From a virus, in IMG/VR virus record IMGVR_UViG_3300006920_000254, positions 1 to 23,452 of that record: a DNA stretch of 23,452 nucleotides. One strand, written 5' to 3'. The notes under the pieces were generated by a model. That model saw only the letters and a list, made by a program, of their open reading frames with translations. It searched no databases and had not been told where the DNA came from. The position numbers were made by a program, and so were the translations under genes. Positions 23,063 through 23,452 of this stretch are shown here, piece after piece (position 1 is the stretch's first letter; each line of letters starts with the position of its first letter).

Positions 23063-23452
23063 ATGAAAGATTTACACGAAAAAAGGGAGTTTCAAAAGCA
23101 AATTGAAAATAAGCAATCTGAAATACTTTACAACTTTATTAAAAAAAGAAATGATAGTTTTGAATTTGCTGATATTTCACAACAAATGGCTTATGATAAA
23201 AATTCAGAAGATTTATTGATATTAAATAATTCAATTTCAGAATGGATTGGAAAATTGAAACCAGATGATCAAAGATTTAAGCAATTTAATGATTTATTGT
23301 TTTGTGTTTGGAGGATTATGAGTTATTGCCAGAATTTAGAAACTGTTAGTAAAACGAGTGTATCACATTATGTGATGACAGAAAAAAGGAATAGTGAGTT
23401 ATCGAATGAAAACAGGATTTTAAATTTAAAGTTAATTGAGTTAGAAAAAAAG
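23063..23452 (+). CDS. hypothetical helical protein, truncated at the window end
   Basis: An ATG at 23063 opens 130 codons that run to the last base with no stop, so the gene is partial on its 3' side. The product is helical and charged. It has a C-terminal coiled-coil stretch (E-L-S-N-E-N-R-I-L-N-L-K-L-I-E-L-E) and Trp/Phe-rich helices in the middle. No motif is recognised. It follows the helicase after a 12-base gap in the replication operon. Confidence 0.7.
   Translation, partial: MKDLHEKREFQKQIENKQSEILYNFIKKRNDSFEFADISQQMAYDKNSEDLLILNNSISEWIGKLKPDDQRFKQFNDLLFCVWRIMSYCQNLETVSKTSVSHYVMTEKRNSELSNENRILNLKLIELEKK

Noticed and set aside
1-23452. tRNA or rRNA genes
   Set aside because: No cloverleaf with a GTTCRA-type arm or rRNA-like stretch was seen while reading the intergenic regions, all of which are shorter than 300 bases.

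Overview
The window is part of a tailed-phage or prophage genome with a contractile tail, almost certainly from a Bacteroidetes host of the Flavobacterium type. The evidence for the host is the low G+C content, A-rich leaders mostly without Shine-Dalgarno sequences, TAnnTTTG promoter boxes, and TAA as the dominant stop. All genes lie on the + strand and most are packed with overlapping TAATG or ATGA junctions. Capsid, terminase, integrase and lysis genes are not recognisable here. The left edge enters just before the tail module, and the right edge cuts a gene after the replicative helicase.

Tail module (1-13,640). The order is: two connector/tail-completion candidates, sheath, tube, and a tail assembly chaperone with a -1 frame extension (gpE / gpE' arrangement). 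A strong hairpin terminator follows, then the tape measure, which is broken by a one-base frameshift. Next come baseplate proteins of the Mu gp46, gp47 (J-like) and gp48 types, two tandem fibre-like proteins with related N-termini, and a gpZ/gpG-like minor tail protein. The DNA-circularisation-like gpN, hub gpP and spike gp45 homologues come last. In Mu the N-P-45 block precedes gp46, so the block is displaced here. A terminator closes the module at about 13,610-13,638.

Early module (13,640-23,452). Two tandem TATATTTG boxes precede small hypothetical genes, one HTH regulator, and a coiled-coil protein interrupted by an in-frame TAA. A recombination cassette follows: a Sak4-like RecA-fold ATPase, a MazG-like pyrophosphohydrolase and a YqaJ/lambda-exonuclease-like PD-(D/E)XK nuclease. 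Next are a 722-residue fusion of an SNF2-type helicase to a DNA methyltransferase, a small membrane protein, and short unknown genes. At 21,009-21,120 there is a promoter-hairpins-terminator unit that looks like a ~100-nt structured RNA. The replication module follows: a winged-helix initiator carrying three 16-bp iterons and an AT-rich stretch inside its own gene (a lambda O/ori-like layout), a DnaB-like helicase, and a truncated unknown gene.

The most notable points are the candidate small RNA with complementary hairpin loops, the iteron origin embedded in the initiator gene, the helicase-methyltransferase fusion, the tail-chaperone frameshift, and the displaced hub/spike block. A Mu-like tail is here joined to a theta-type replication module. 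All family assignments come from reading motifs and gene order; no database search was run.
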